Source: an uncultured Vibrio sp.
Lineage (GTDB): Bacteria; Pseudomonadota; Gammaproteobacteria; Enterobacterales; Vibrionaceae
Assembly (NCBI RefSeq): GCF_947488985.1
Contig: NZ_CANLBV010000014.1
Coordinates: forward strand, 1 to 64,000
Direction: 5' to 3'
Length of the DNA stretch: 64,000 bases
Positions within the stretch are counted from its first letter, which is position 1, and each line of letters opens with the position of its first letter. The position numbers were made by a program, and so were the translations under genes. The notes under the pieces are model-generated. The model worked only from the letters and a program-made list of their open reading frames with translations, searched no databases and had not been told where the DNA came from. Below are positions 18,803 to 27,627 of this stretch, piece by piece.

Positions 18803-19996
18803 TTACTCTCTTACCGTTAGCGTTTTCAAACGTGGTTGCTCTAGATCGCTGATAATGTCCTCTTGAACCTTGCCGCCTACGGTGAACTTTACCGATTCGA
18901 CCTGCACCATATTGGTATGAATTTCAGTACCAAGCCGAGAAAGGCTAAAGCGGCTCTCGGGTTTGGCGCGAGTCATTTCTGGATAAGCAGCAGTCTCACG
19001 AAATGCCGCCCTGATACGGTCTTCAACTTCTAGCAGCTCGTTAACTTTGGTTGCTTCGTCTAAATTCGCCACCAAAACAACATCGGCGATCACATCGTGC
19101 TCAGTATCTGGAATAGCCTTACAAGTCAGCACATCACCATGGCCATGATGCCCTTTAGCCATAATGTGGTCATTTAACTGGTCAAGAACGGGCAGTGGCG
19201 TTGCTCCGACTTCCATCAAAATCAACGCTTCTGCAGTCCCCGGCGTCACTTCACCTGTATTATTGAAATAGATGTTATCGCTACGAACCCCAGCAACACT
19301 GGAAATAATGGAGCGATAAACATCATCAATGTGCCATTCACCCGAACTGGTGAAAGCATTCTGAATTCGCAGTGCCAGTTCTTCTTCGCTTTCAACGCCT
19401 GCGCCCAATTGGGTTATCCAGTCAGGTTCGTTAACTGCGTCAACAATGCCTGGGATCTCTTCTGGAATGATATTGAAGTAACCGGCAGGCAAGTTAAAAG
19501 CAGAGCCTGCTTCGAATGCTTCAACCTGCACTTTGCCCGTGAGCTGCCCCGCATCAATCACGGTTTCAGCAAGCACTCGAACTTGATACACCACACCATC
19601 AATCGGCAGGGTTTGAACCACCTTACCCGCTTCAATCGTGACAGCATCAGCAGCGTTCGCTTTGGTTAAGGTGATGTTGCCTTGTGTTTTCTTAGCCTCT
19701 TTCGGCTCGATGTCATGCTCCCAAGCTTTCAGCTCTAAAGCCCAACGCTCTGCCGTTGCCACAAACATATTTGGCATGACGTGTTCTGCTAGTAATGTTC
19801 TGATCAGCCACACACATGGCGTCACTACAGCAGCGCTAACCCATCGCCAAAACGGTGACATTTCAGAGTCATTAGATACCTTGCTGCCAGCTCCCACGAC
19901 TTCTTGTTTTAGCTTGGCTTCGAATTCATCTTCGGTAACAGGCACACCCGATTCACTTAGAATCTCAACAAAGTCTGCGTTTGGTCGTTTACTCAT
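18803..19996 (-). CDS. Baseplate assembly protein J
   Basis: Baseplate J-like protein of 397 residues. The characteristic central region with alternating beta strands is visible (GNITLTKANAADAVTIEAG, TGKVQVEAFEAGSAFNLPAG), followed by a late SLSRLGTEI segment. It forms the outer part of the baseplate with GpI. It overlaps the preceding DUF2590 gene by 8 bp, so translation is likely coupled. Confidence 0.88.
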   Translation of the reverse strand: MSKRPNADFVEILSESGVPVTEDEFEAKLKQEVVGAGSKVSNDSEMSPFWRWVSAAVVTPCVWLIRTLLAEHVMPNMFVATAERWALELKAWEHDIEPKEAKKTQGNITLTKANAADAVTIEAGKVVQTLPIDGVVYQVRVLAETVIDAGQLTGKVQVEAFEAGSAFNLPAGYFNIIPEEIPGIVDAVNEPDWITQLGAGVESEEELALRIQNAFTSSGEWHIDDVYRSIISSVAGVRSDNIYFNNTGEVTPGTAEALILMEVGATPLPVLDQLNDHIMAKGHHGHGDVLTCKAIPDTEHDVIADVVLVANLDEATKVNELLEVEDRIRAAFRETAAYPEMTRAKPESRFSLSRLGTEIHTNMVQVESVKFTVGGKVQEDIISDLEQPRLKTLTVRE

Positions 19997-20357
19997 GCCC
20001 GTTCTCTCCTACAGAAACTTCTAGCTCGCCATATTCATAAGCGGTTGCGGTTAAGGTAATTTCACCCGCTTCTAATTCTGTTGCGGTTGCAGTGCCGGGA
20101 ACGACTCTCACATCACGCTCGGCTAACTGCTCAATCTGCACCATCACATCAGCGCGTAACGCAGGGTTCCGTTCAGCAACCAATTGACGGGCCAAACCCG
20201 ATTCCATAATGGCGTGCTTAATATCTTGTGCGATGCTGTATAAATCACTGCATTCGGCAGGCTGTTGACCTGCGTCCATATCCCAGCCACCGTCAATCAC
20301 TTTAATGTCGATGTACTTTTTACTTTCTGATAAATGGCTATCCGGCATTGAGTTCAT
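19989..20357 (-). CDS. DUF2590-like baseplate protein
   Basis: A 122-residue protein matching the small DUF2590 family found in HP1/K139-like phages. The likely role is that of a gp25/W-type baseplate wedge: DLYSIAQDIKHAIMESGLARQLV resembles the W-type segment. It overlaps the tape measure gene by 20 bp and baseplate J by 8 bp. Confidence 0.75.
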   Translation of the reverse strand: MNSMPDSHLSESKKYIDIKVIDGGWDMDAGQQPAECSDLYSIAQDIKHAIMESGLARQLVAERNPALRADVMVQIEQLAERDVRVVPGTATATELEAGEITLTATAYEYGELEVSVGENGHE

Positions 20358-22158
20358 CCCATTCGGCTAACTGGTCTGGTGTGATTCCATTCGGTGCAGT
20401 GATGTAAACGTCACCGTATGAGTTCATGTTGCCGCCTTGCGGTTTATGGGTAGTCGTTACGTTTTGAACCATGCTTGGCGGTAGTGTTGGCACTGCTCCC
20501 GGTTGCTTGTATTCGGCAATGCTGCCACCGTTACCCGTTGGCACTTCAGGGGCTTCGAACGCCATTGGCTGAATAGATTGAGGTGCGCTGCGTTCGGCTT
20601 GAACGGCTGCACTCACTTCTGGAGTGTCAACCTTGCTACCCAGTTCAATATTCACACCGGGGATCATGTTCAGCAGGTCAACAATGCCCTCAATAGCTCC
20701 GGCAATAACATCAAACCAAGCCGTGTCTTTGAATGCTGCGGTTAAGTCGTCCCACCAATAGATTGCGGCGGCCACACCACCAATAAGCAGAGCAATACCA
20801 GCCACTACCCACGTAATTGGGTTCGCCCATAAAGCTGCATTAAATAACCAAGCGGCGGCAGTGCTTGCAATTGTGGTAATGCGTAGCAGTTTCATGATGC
20901 TGTTTAAACCCGTCATGGTGACGGCCCAACCTGCAGACATCATTTGCCCAATCCCCATAACCAGCGATAGTGTTGCGACTACACCACCAAGGGATAAACC
21001 CGCAATAGCGACATAGCCCAGAATTTCGGCAAGCCAAGGGAATTCATCTGTCCAACCAGTGATGTAAACTAAGCCATTAGCCATTGAACCCACAATGGCA
21101 TTGATAGATGGAAGAATGGCACCAAACACTGCAGCACGAACAGCAAACCATGAGGCTTCGAGCCGTTCCCATTGGTCAGTCATTGCACTTGCCATTTCTT
21201 CGGCTTTTGACATGCCTTGGACTTGGCCCAATTGTTCAATGCTTCCTGCTAACCCATCAGTATCAGCCATGAGCAACTTGATCATGCTTACGGCTTCCTC
21301 TGAGCCAAATGCTTTTTTCAAGTCAGCAGATTCGGCAACGCTGAGCGTGTCACCGTACTTACCTTTCAACTTATCGAGAATATCCAGCATTGGCAGCATT
21401 TGCCCTTGGCTGTCTGTAAAGGACAAATTGAGCTTATCTTGAGCATTAGCAACGCCAGCTAGGAACGCTTTATATTTGGTACCTGCTTCACTGCCGCTCA
21501 TAGTGGCTTGCAAGGTCCCTAAGACCGCCATTTGCTCAGACATCGCAATGCCTGCCGATGTAGCGTTAGCGCCCACACTGGTAAAGGCGCTACTCATTTC
21601 ACTGCCCGTTGTCTTAAACATTTGAACGGCACTGGCGGTCATGCCTGCTACTTGTTCAACCCATTCACCTTTGCCCATTTCTGTGGCTTGGTTCTTAAAT
21701 ATCCCGTACATGGTCCCCATGTAACTGGTGATAGTGGCAGTGTCAGCTTTAGTCGCAGCAGCAAGCACACCCGAAGCTTTAGTAAATTGGGAAAGCTCAT
21801 CACCGCTTAACCCCGAAATAGCGGATTGAATATCATAGGAAGCACCAACAAACTCAGTTGCTGATTTACCGTACTCAGCAGCAAAGTCTAAAGCCGTTGC
21901 TTGTAACTGTTTTAACGCATCATCAGTGACACCAAGTGATTTAACCTCACCGAGTTTTCTGTCCATTTCAATGGCAGGCATCAACGCATTTTGGATAGCA
22001 AAGCCAGCAGCGACCAAACCTGCACCACCTGTTGCCATGTTCTGCATGCCTTGCTTGCCTGCTTCCATGGACGATTGCACTTCTTTGGTAATGCCTTGCA
22101 GTGGCTTGGTAACTTGGTCAACCAATGCCACGTGCATTAATAGCTTTTCCATACTCAT
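20338..22158 (-). CDS. Phage tail tape measure protein
   Basis: Sets tail length and is injected with the DNA. The 606-residue protein has the TP901-type tape measure core (DRKLGEVKSLGVTDDALKQL near 66, AAATKADTATITSYMG near 138). Hydrophobic membrane-like stretches follow near 345-470 (WVVAGIALLIGGVAAAIYWW). It begins 30 bp downstream of the -1 frame extension of the tail chaperone, the usual arrangement. Confidence 0.93.
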   Translation of the reverse strand: MSMEKLLMHVALVDQVTKPLQGITKEVQSSMEAGKQGMQNMATGGAGLVAAGFAIQNALMPAIEMDRKLGEVKSLGVTDDALKQLQATALDFAAEYGKSATEFVGASYDIQSAISGLSGDELSQFTKASGVLAAATKADTATITSYMGTMYGIFKNQATEMGKGEWVEQVAGMTASAVQMFKTTGSEMSSAFTSVGANATSAGIAMSEQMAVLGTLQATMSGSEAGTKYKAFLAGVANAQDKLNLSFTDSQGQMLPMLDILDKLKGKYGDTLSVAESADLKKAFGSEEAVSMIKLLMADTDGLAGSIEQLGQVQGMSKAEEMASAMTDQWERLEASWFAVRAAVFGAILPSINAIVGSMANGLVYITGWTDEFPWLAEILGYVAIAGLSLGGVVATLSLVMGIGQMMSAGWAVTMTGLNSIMKLLRITTIASTAAAWLFNAALWANPITWVVAGIALLIGGVAAAIYWWDDLTAAFKDTAWFDVIAGAIEGIVDLLNMIPGVNIELGSKVDTPEVSAAVQAERSAPQSIQPMAFEAPEVPTGNGGSIAEYKQPGAVPTLPPSMVQNVTTTHKPQGGNMNSYGDVYITAPNGITPDQLAEWDELNAG

Positions 22159-22187
22159 GCGTGATGCTTACCCGCTCTTGATTTCAA

Positions 22188-22660
22188 CTATTTACTAAAC
22201 AATCGGCTAATTGCGCTCATTACTGCTCGCTCGCTGCGTTCAAACTGGTTTTTATCCAGCCAGATAGCGCGGCTTAAACTTTGTTCGTCGTCGGGTTCAT
22301 TGGGGAGAAAATGACGACGCAGGGCAAAGGCTTGTTCAAGTGGGTTATCCTCAATCCGCTTTGCCCTGTCAGTTATTTTTTTAGTGAGATTTCAATGCCA
22401 CCTTTAGAGGCATTACTCACCGTTGCGAACAGCTCAATGGTTAGACCGGGCACACTATCAAGTAACTCGATCAGCGCATCTTTCTGCTCTGGTTTAACAG
22501 TGCGAGTTAAATACGTGTATGCAGGAGCCACTTTGTTATTCGGCATCATGTCATTGGTATAATTGTTCGCATCTTGCACCGTTGGGGTAAATTCAAAATC
22601 AGTAGCACCGATAGTCACTACTACAGGTTTTGATGTGAAAGCAGGTTTCGTCATTTTCAT
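22188..22660 (-). CDS. Frameshifted tail assembly chaperone (E+E'-like)
   Basis: The 95-residue chaperone gene ends with codons CTA AAA AAA TAA. The A AAA AAA heptamer (22376-22382) is a classical slippery site in the right register. Shifting back one base gives an open frame of 62 more codons to a stop at 22188. It begins ITDRAKRIEDNPLEQAFALR and ends SAISRLFSK. The fused product would be about 157 residues. It mirrors P2 E+E' and lambda G/GT: position between tail tube and tape measure, short gene, -1 slip. Frameshifting itself is inferred. Confidence 0.75.
22373..22660 (-). CDS. Tail assembly chaperone, unshifted form
   Basis: A 95-residue protein of the phage tail assembly chaperone group (TAC-like). 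It probably coats the tape measure protein during tail assembly. The start is MKMTKPAFTSKPVVV with GAGA upstream; the alternative Met3 cannot be excluded. It precedes the tape measure gene and carries the slippery heptamer over its last two codons. Confidence 0.8.
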   Translation of the reverse strand: MKMTKPAFTSKPVVVTIGATDFEFTPTVQDANNYTNDMMPNNKVAPAYTYLTRTVKPEQKDALIELLDSVPGLTIELFATVSNASKGGIEISLKK

Positions 22661-22665
22661 CTCTC

Positions 22666-22938
22666 TTAGTTTTGTGTGTGCTTAGCGTGGTCGTGCTTGG
22701 CACGCCATTGCAAATAATCTTCGGTTTGCTGTGCGCATTTACTCAGGGCCGCTTTTAATTTGGGTACATCTTCACTCGCGGTGATTAACGGGCTAGTACC
22801 TTGAATTTCTGGTTTATGACACGGAACAATCAGCCCTGCAGGGGGCAACTTGATCACGACTTGAGTTGCAACCAACTCAGTACGGTTCGCGCAACCTGTT
22901 AGCAACATCACTAGGCCAAGGCTTTTGATAACACTCAT
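22666..22938 (-). CDS. Rz1-like outer membrane spanin lipoprotein
   Basis: Outer-membrane subunit of a two-component spanin that disrupts the outer membrane at lysis. From ATG 22938 the protein has 90 residues, a signal peptide and lipobox (GLVMLLTGC). A Pro-containing segment follows (VIKLPPAGLIVP). Its start lies inside the Rz gene in another frame, the typical Rz/Rz1 overlap. An upstream ATG at 22977 would bury the signal peptide and is less likely. Confidence 0.85.
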   Translation of the reverse strand: MSVIKSLGLVMLLTGCANRTELVATQVVIKLPPAGLIVPCHKPEIQGTSPLITASEDVPKLKAALSKCAQQTEDYLQWRAKHDHAKHTQN

Positions 22939-23263
22939 TGCCAACCAACTGGCCTCGAAGCATTTCAATGTCTTCATTGAGCTGTTCCTCTATCGTGCTG
23001 TGCTGCCGAGCCCTTTTGACCAGTAACTGATTTGCATCGCTGTTTTCTTGGGTGAGCGTGTCAATGCTGGCTTGGCTAACTTGATTCGTTGATAAGGCAT
23101 TATCTAAACGAGCCCTTAAAGCGGCCTGCTCTGACTTACTTGCTTTCAGCATTAACCACATCGACACCATAACAACCCCCACTGCAGCAATAACTAGCCA
23201 CTTAACCCATTTGATGCTTTTCAATGGAAAGGCAGCGATCATGCTCTTTATCCCTACGGTCAA
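22877..23263 (-). CDS. Rz-like inner membrane spanin
   Basis: Inner-membrane spanin subunit of 128 residues. One membrane helix (WLVIAAVGVVMVSMWLML, about 22-40) is followed by a long coiled coil (KSEQAALRARLDNAL through IEEQLNEDIEMLRGQL). It overlaps the lysozyme gene by 62 bp and contains the Rz1 start. Met8 (23242) is an alternative start. Confidence 0.83.
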   Translation of the reverse strand: MTVGIKSMIAAFPLKSIKWVKWLVIAAVGVVMVSMWLMLKASKSEQAALRARLDNALSTNQVSQASIDTLTQENSDANQLLVKRARQHSTIEEQLNEDIEMLRGQLVGNECYQKPWPSDVANRLREPY

Positions 23264-23801
23264 TTAAACCTTTCAACTTCACACCACCGCCATAAACCCA
23301 CCTTGGCAACTCATGGCAGGCGCTCGTAAAGTCACCTTGTTTGATGAAGCGATAAATTTGTGTTTCGCTCCCATCCCGATTTTGCATAAATCGAGTGCAG
23401 CCAGTGTTAAAGCTAAAAGAAGTGAATGCATCGAACTGACCTTGTGACATCTGTTTGCCAGAATCTGCCTCTGAACTACGGATACATTGCTCAGCTTGCT
23501 GCAAGTTCTTCACCCAGTCGGTTGCTATTTGCTCTAACGACACAACTTGGCCATTCACACCATGAGTGTTACCAATGCCATTAGTTGCCAGTCCTGCGGG
23601 GCATGTGTACGGGTCTTGTCGACACCCCTCTGCATCACCGATAATTTCCAAGCCAATAGGGCTCGTTCTTAGTTCCCCAACTTGTGCGCCTGCAATGGTC
23701 ACGGTGCCAGTTGGGAGTTCTGAACTGTTCAGTGTCACACCACCTGTCACCAAACCGATCACAGCTGCGACAGAACAAATAATGCGTTTAGTCAGTTTCA
23801 T
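23202..23801 (-). CDS. Phage lysozyme (GH24, SAR-type endolysin)
   Basis: Cleaves peptidoglycan at lysis. The 199-residue protein starts at ATG 23801 behind an AAGGAG site. The N-terminal KRIICSVAAVIGLVTGG looks like a signal-anchor-release helix, rich in Gly and Ala. The active site AEGCRQDPYTCPAGLATNG fits the E-8-C/D-5-T spacing of R21-type enzymes, with Cys in the middle position. The start overlaps the holin gene by 14 bp. Confidence 0.88.
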   Translation of the reverse strand: MKLTKRIICSVAAVIGLVTGGVTLNSSELPTGTVTIAGAQVGELRTSPIGLEIIGDAEGCRQDPYTCPAGLATNGIGNTHGVNGQVVSLEQIATDWVKNLQQAEQCIRSSEADSGKQMSQGQFDAFTSFSFNTGCTRFMQNRDGSETQIYRFIKQGDFTSACHELPRWVYGGGVKLKGLIDRRDKEHDRCLSIEKHQMG

Positions 23802-23997
23802 TGAGTGCCACTCCTTTTTCGTTAGCAATACGTTGCATCGCTCGTTTATGCCAGTAATTCAACCCTAGAGCTGCCAGACCAATGACAAGCGATAAAACGA
23901 AGTACCATTGTTCAAAGGTCAGTTTGCTGAAAGTCATACCCGCTAATGACACGATATAGGCAATTCCACTGGTTATTTTGTCGTACCAGTCTTTCAT
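23788..23997 (-). CDS. HP1-family phage holin
   Basis: A small membrane protein of 69 residues with two hydrophobic helices (IAYIVSLAGMTFSKL and YFVLSLVIGLAALGLNYW) and a charged tail. It is typical of HP1-family holins. A GGGAG site supports ATG 23997; an in-frame ATG at 24030 would overlap the upstream gene. With SAR lysozyme and Rz/Rz1 it forms the lysis cassette. Confidence 0.82.
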   Translation of the reverse strand: MKDWYDKITSGIAYIVSLAGMTFSKLTFEQWYFVLSLVIGLAALGLNYWHKRAMQRIANEKGVALNETD

Positions 23998-24001
23998 TCC
24001 G

Positions 24002-24208
24002 TTACTCCCGCTCTGCTTGGCAAGATGCACAATAACGACACCCCGCTATCGCCACTCGACGCGCTTCTGGGATTTCATCGCCACACTCGTAGCACTCTTT
24101 AGCGCTTTCTTGTTGGCCTGTCTGCACTGACCGTTTACGTTGGCTTGCAATCGCCATTTCGGTGAATTTGGCTTCATGACTACTGGCATGGTCGATAAAA
24201 TCCGGCAT
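24002..24208 (-). CDS. TraR/DksA C4 zinc-finger protein
   Basis: A 68-residue protein with the TraR/DksA-type zinc finger CYECGDEIPEARR...GCRYCASC. Phage members of this group bind RNA polymerase in the secondary channel and can tune host or phage promoters. It is located between tail tube and holin, as in HP1/K139-like phages. Confidence 0.88.
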   Translation of the reverse strand: MPDFIDHASSHEAKFTEMAIASQRKRSVQTGQQESAKECYECGDEIPEARRVAIAGCRYCASCQAERE

Positions 24209-24229
24209 TCGTTATCTCTCTGGTTAGGC

Positions 24230-24682
24230 TTAAAGCAGACCGCGTGTGTCGTCTGAACTCAGGTATGAAATACCATTGATGCGGACAAAGTGCGCACTCG
24301 TTACAAAGCCTTTCAGTTTGCGTTTGGTCTTATCACTGCTGTTAGGATCGACACTGAGTAGATCAGAGATTTGAAGCTTCACACCGAACAACTCCACTTT
24401 GTCTTCATCGTCACCTGTATTTGCATAAAACATGCAATCGTGAGGCTTAATGCCGCGCCAGCTACCTGCTTCACGTGCTTTTTGCTGCAGCTTGCGGAAG
24501 TTGTTTAAATCCAACTCATATTCCACATCACAGTTAACTGCACCATGCGTAAAGCCCGTTGGTATCCCACGCTCTTTATCAACGGCTGATTCGTCATTGA
24601 TGGTTGCTGTTGCCGATTCCACATGAACCAGAACACCCAGCATGTTTACGTCGAAGCTTCGACCTGTATAACGAGAAGTCAT
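24230..24682 (-). CDS. Phage tail tube protein (DUF2597-like)
   Basis: A 150-residue protein matching the DUF2597 family of HP1/K139-like phages, likely the inner tail tube. It is beta-rich with the motif GIPTGFTHGAVNCDVEYELD near 42. It follows the sheath gene by 3 bp, which fits the sheath-tube pair of contractile tails. Confidence 0.8.
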   Translation of the reverse strand: MTSRYTGRSFDVNMLGVLVHVESATATINDESAVDKERGIPTGFTHGAVNCDVEYELDLNNFRKLQQKAREAGSWRGIKPHDCMFYANTGDDEDKVELFGVKLQISDLLSVDPNSSDKTKRKLKGFVTSAHFVRINGISYLSSDDTRGLL

Positions 24683-24685
24683 TTA

Positions 24686-25819
24686 TTACTCTCCTAGTCG
24701 TTGGTTGAGCATGATTCCGATGGTGATTTTCACTGGGCATGCATAAGGCGTAACAGCGAGCAGAATTTCCACTTCTTCACTGTTAATCCAAGTGATGGTG
24801 ATGTCTTCATCTTGTGGCGGTTTGATTTCACCGGGGAACTCGTAATCACCGATTTTCGTTACTACCGCCATTTCGCGCAGGTCTTGGGTAAAGTAGAGTT
24901 TTGCGCTTGCTTCACTGCCTGGCGTTGAATTGAATTCACGGTCTGCGATTCGAGCAATCGCACGGACACGAACTTTACGCGCCGCTTTCATCGCCACACG
25001 GATATGACGAATGTCTTGAAAGTCTCCACCCGGAACATCTAAGGTACGGCCCGTTGTCCAGTACTGCCCCGGATAATCTGGGTACCACATTGGAACCGCA
25101 ATTCGGGCGGCTTCCAGTGCTTTAAGGGTTGCTAACTCCAACGGCTTGCCGTCTTTATCCGTTGCTAGAGTCATGCTACCCAGTACGCTGCCTGTTTTGA
25201 CTCGTGCAGGGGAATCAGCAATAGACACTTCTTGGTTTGCTAAACGTCCAGCGTAAATACCTACTGTTGAGTTTTCTTTGTGAACTTGAGGAACAACGGT
25301 GATGTACTCACTTGCGATGCTCGTTGGTACCGCGACTGTTGCTGCCAACCACTGTGCCCATGTTTCCCCATCGACGGCATCATTATTGATGCCAGGCAGA
25401 GTGCATATCATGAACACTTCACGACCTAACTTGGCTTTAAGTTCAGTGCGGAAAGCCGCAGCTTCTTCAAGAACCGTTGTACCTGTCTCTGGTTTATCCA
25501 GCACTACAGCTTCAAAGCTCGATGTTTCATTAGCTTTAAACACAGCGTCTTGCCAGTTATCTGCGGGGGCTAAGACCATCACACCTGCGGTCCAGTTCTG
25601 CTTCCCGTTTAACTGAGCGGCCTTTAGTGTAAGCAGGTGCACAGGGTCGATGTTATCGAACGTGCTATCTGCAAAATCCGTGGTGTTGTCCACCATGATG
25701 AGGTTGCGCTCTGTTCCTGCGACTGTGCCGTACACAACAAACAGAAAGTGAAATTCAACGCCCGGGATCGGTCCGCGCATCATGTTCAGAATGTTAATAA
25801 TGACGGTAGGCCATGCCAT
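24686..25819 (-). CDS. Phage contractile tail sheath protein (DUF2586)
   Basis: A 377-residue protein with the DUF2586 signature, the tail sheath of HP1/K139-like phages. The middle resembles sheath domains (VPQVHKENSTVGIYAGRLAN, VPMWYPDYPGQYWTTGRTL). It is translated just before the tube protein in the same operon. Confidence 0.83.
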   Translation of the reverse strand: MAWPTVIINILNMMRGPIPGVEFHFLFVVYGTVAGTERNLIMVDNTTDFADSTFDNIDPVHLLTLKAAQLNGKQNWTAGVMVLAPADNWQDAVFKANETSSFEAVVLDKPETGTTVLEEAAAFRTELKAKLGREVFMICTLPGINNDAVDGETWAQWLAATVAVPTSIASEYITVVPQVHKENSTVGIYAGRLANQEVSIADSPARVKTGSVLGSMTLATDKDGKPLELATLKALEAARIAVPMWYPDYPGQYWTTGRTLDVPGGDFQDIRHIRVAMKAARKVRVRAIARIADREFNSTPGSEASAKLYFTQDLREMAVVTKIGDYEFPGEIKPPQDEDITITWINSEEVEILLAVTPYACPVKITIGIMLNQRLGE

Positions 25820-25825
25820 GAGTAT

Positions 25826-26557
25826 TTATCCTCTTTTTAGGTGTTTAGGTTGAACGTTCCAACCGTAATCAATGCCTTGGAAAGCTCTTGTCCATGCCTT
25901 TCTCAAGTTTGTTCTTGAAGCCCCTAGGAACTTGCGAGGTGGTACAACAATTTCCCAAGCACTCTTAATCCGAACTAGGCCAAGTTCCCTCAGTTGCTTA
26001 AATGCGCCTCTAACTTCGTACTGAGTTAGGTTTTGAGTCATCCACTTAATCGTTGGGACTCGCTTTGAGCCTCTTTTAGCTTTAGGGTTAATTCGCCTTG
26101 CATAGACTTCATAACCAATATCCCGTAGGGCTTTCGCTTGACCACGAGTACACATAGCAGTGTCACTAAGCTTATTTTTTCGCCCCGATGGAGTATTGTT
26201 TTTGTGCGCTCTGCGCTTGTGTCCTTGCTGATGGAAATTGGCAACATATGCACCGTGGATGCCGTAGCTACCTTTTCCCACTGAGATTGTCGCGGCGTCT
26301 TTGTTGGCCTCTACATAAATCAGCTTCTTAAAGCCTGTGAGCATTTTTTTGCTCTTACCCTTACGCTTGTTCTTTCGAGCTTTCCACGCCTTACCATCAG
26401 GACTTTGCTGTTTGGTAATATTCCGCTTTGATATTTTTTGAACTTCTTTAGCGACTCTTCGTAAAAGGCGTTCTCGTTTTTTTGCTGGCATAGCAAGGGC
26501 TTTCAAGATCTCGCCTGTTCTAAGCACACCCTTTTGATCCCACTGGACTTCAATCAT
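25826..26557 (-). CDS. Phage virion morphogenesis protein (GpS-like)
   Basis: A very basic 243-residue protein (many Lys and Arg: KARKNKRKGKSKKMLTGFKK). It has the phage virion morphogenesis (P2 GpS/Mu G) character and probably acts in tail completion. ATG overlaps the stop of the preceding gene (ATGA). Confidence 0.8.
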   Translation of the reverse strand: MIEVQWDQKGVLRTGEILKALAMPAKKRERLLRRVAKEVQKISKRNITKQQSPDGKAWKARKNKRKGKSKKMLTGFKKLIYVEANKDAATISVGKGSYGIHGAYVANFHQQGHKRRAHKNNTPSGRKNKLSDTAMCTRGQAKALRDIGYEVYARRINPKAKRGSKRVPTIKWMTQNLTQYEVRGAFKQLRELGLVRIKSAWEIVVPPRKFLGASRTNLRKAWTRAFQGIDYGWNVQPKHLKRG

Positions 26558-27045
26558 TGTTTTAAATCCAAGGTGAATCGCTCAGCTATCCAAACTTCAT
26601 ATTCGGCTAAACTGTATTGCTTCCCATGCCAATGAATCGGCCCGCTTTCGTCTTCGATCATCGTGACAGGTTCAATAAACTGAATATCAATTTCCACATT
26701 GGCTGTATTGTCACTTTCTGGCTCAACTTTGAATCTAGGGTCTTGCAGTTCATAAGTTTCACGGTATGGGTCATTGCTTTGTAACCAAGCCATAACCGAA
26801 GCCATGACGATAGCTGGCTCAAATTCTCTAAAGGGAAACCGCTCTATTGAAATGACGGCTTCGTATTCCATCATTCCTAAATCAAACCCCAAGCCTTGAT
26901 GCTTTGGTGTAAGTTGCAGTTCTGCACCATCCATCCACGATTCAAGTAACTTGTGGCACTTTTTAGGGATTACAGTCAGTAGGTGAGCGGTTAGCGTTTG
27001 GAGCAAATAGCCCATTTCACTTTGACCTTTAGACTCAATACTCAT
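26554..27045 (-). CDS. Phage tail completion protein (GpR-like)
   Basis: A 163-residue protein in the place of P2 GpR, between head completion and GpS. It is acidic, with a central IERFPFREFEPAIVMASVMAWL. The ATG overlaps the GpL stop (ATGA). Family assignment rests mainly on position and length. Confidence 0.7.
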   Translation of the reverse strand: MSIESKGQSEMGYLLQTLTAHLLTVIPKKCHKLLESWMDGAELQLTPKHQGLGFDLGMMEYEAVISIERFPFREFEPAIVMASVMAWLQSNDPYRETYELQDPRFKVEPESDNTANVEIDIQFIEPVTMIEDESGPIHWHGKQYSLAEYEVWIAERFTLDLKQ

Positions 27046-27506
27046 ATAAGCTCCACACCCACTCGGCCTTTGCCTTTAATTGCTCTAACGTGCTGCTGAC
27101 TTTCTGCAAGCAAGCTATCCTTTGTGTCAGTTTCTTTTTCAGCTACTCGATCACCGGCATCTTTAGTTTGTTGGGTTGCGAACTCTGGCAATAAATCTGC
27201 CTTGGCTCTCGCATACACAGCCTTTTCATACAAAATGACCAAAAGATTCTTTTCACCGATACTTGGTTGCCCTGTCACATCAGAAGCTTTAGCGAATCCG
27301 CTTTCTTGGTATTTCTCTTTGGTCGTTTGTAATTCAATGTTTAGCTGTGCAATTGCAGCAGCTACAGCGTAAGCAATTGCTTCTTTGTCCATATGTGCCG
27401 GAACACCACGACGTTTTTCAAAATCACCTGCATTGATGTCTGGCCAAAAGCCGTCATTGGTGATGTTTGTGTCTTGATAATCTGTTCCAGCTGAACCATT
27501 AAACAT
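27042..27506 (-). CDS. Phage head completion/stabilisation protein (GpL-like)
   Basis: A 154-residue head completion protein. The DGFWPDINAGDFEKRRGVPAH N-terminal part and the helical YEKAVYARAKADLLPEFATQ segment are typical of P2 GpL. It is the first gene after a 121-bp gap downstream of the small terminase gene. Confidence 0.83.
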   Translation of the reverse strand: MFNGSAGTDYQDTNITNDGFWPDINAGDFEKRRGVPAHMDKEAIAYAVAAAIAQLNIELQTTKEKYQESGFAKASDVTGQPSIGEKNLLVILYEKAVYARAKADLLPEFATQQTKDAGDRVAEKETDTKDSLLAESQQHVRAIKGKGRVGVELI

Positions 27507-27627
27507 CGAATTGCCCTTGCTCTTTGTATTAAGGAATAAGTGAGCCTCTAGCCACTGGGTCGACGGTATCGAGTTAGCCTATCGGCACTCTTACCTCACC
27601 AGCCGAGGCTCGGCGGCGTAGGAGTCT
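27507..27627. other. Gap between GpL and GpM genes with GC-rich palindrome
   Basis: These 121 bp carry no gene, unlike the tightly packed genes around them. A palindrome GCCGAG-G-CTCGGC lies at 27602-27614 with further GC-rich sequence beside it. It could be a terminator remnant or a packaging (cos) signal; neither is shown. Confidence 0.35.

Noticed and set aside
27557-27571. GGTCGACGGTATCGA is identical to a stretch of a common cloning-vector polylinker.
   Set aside because: The match stops on both sides and no other vector sequence follows. Taken as chance.
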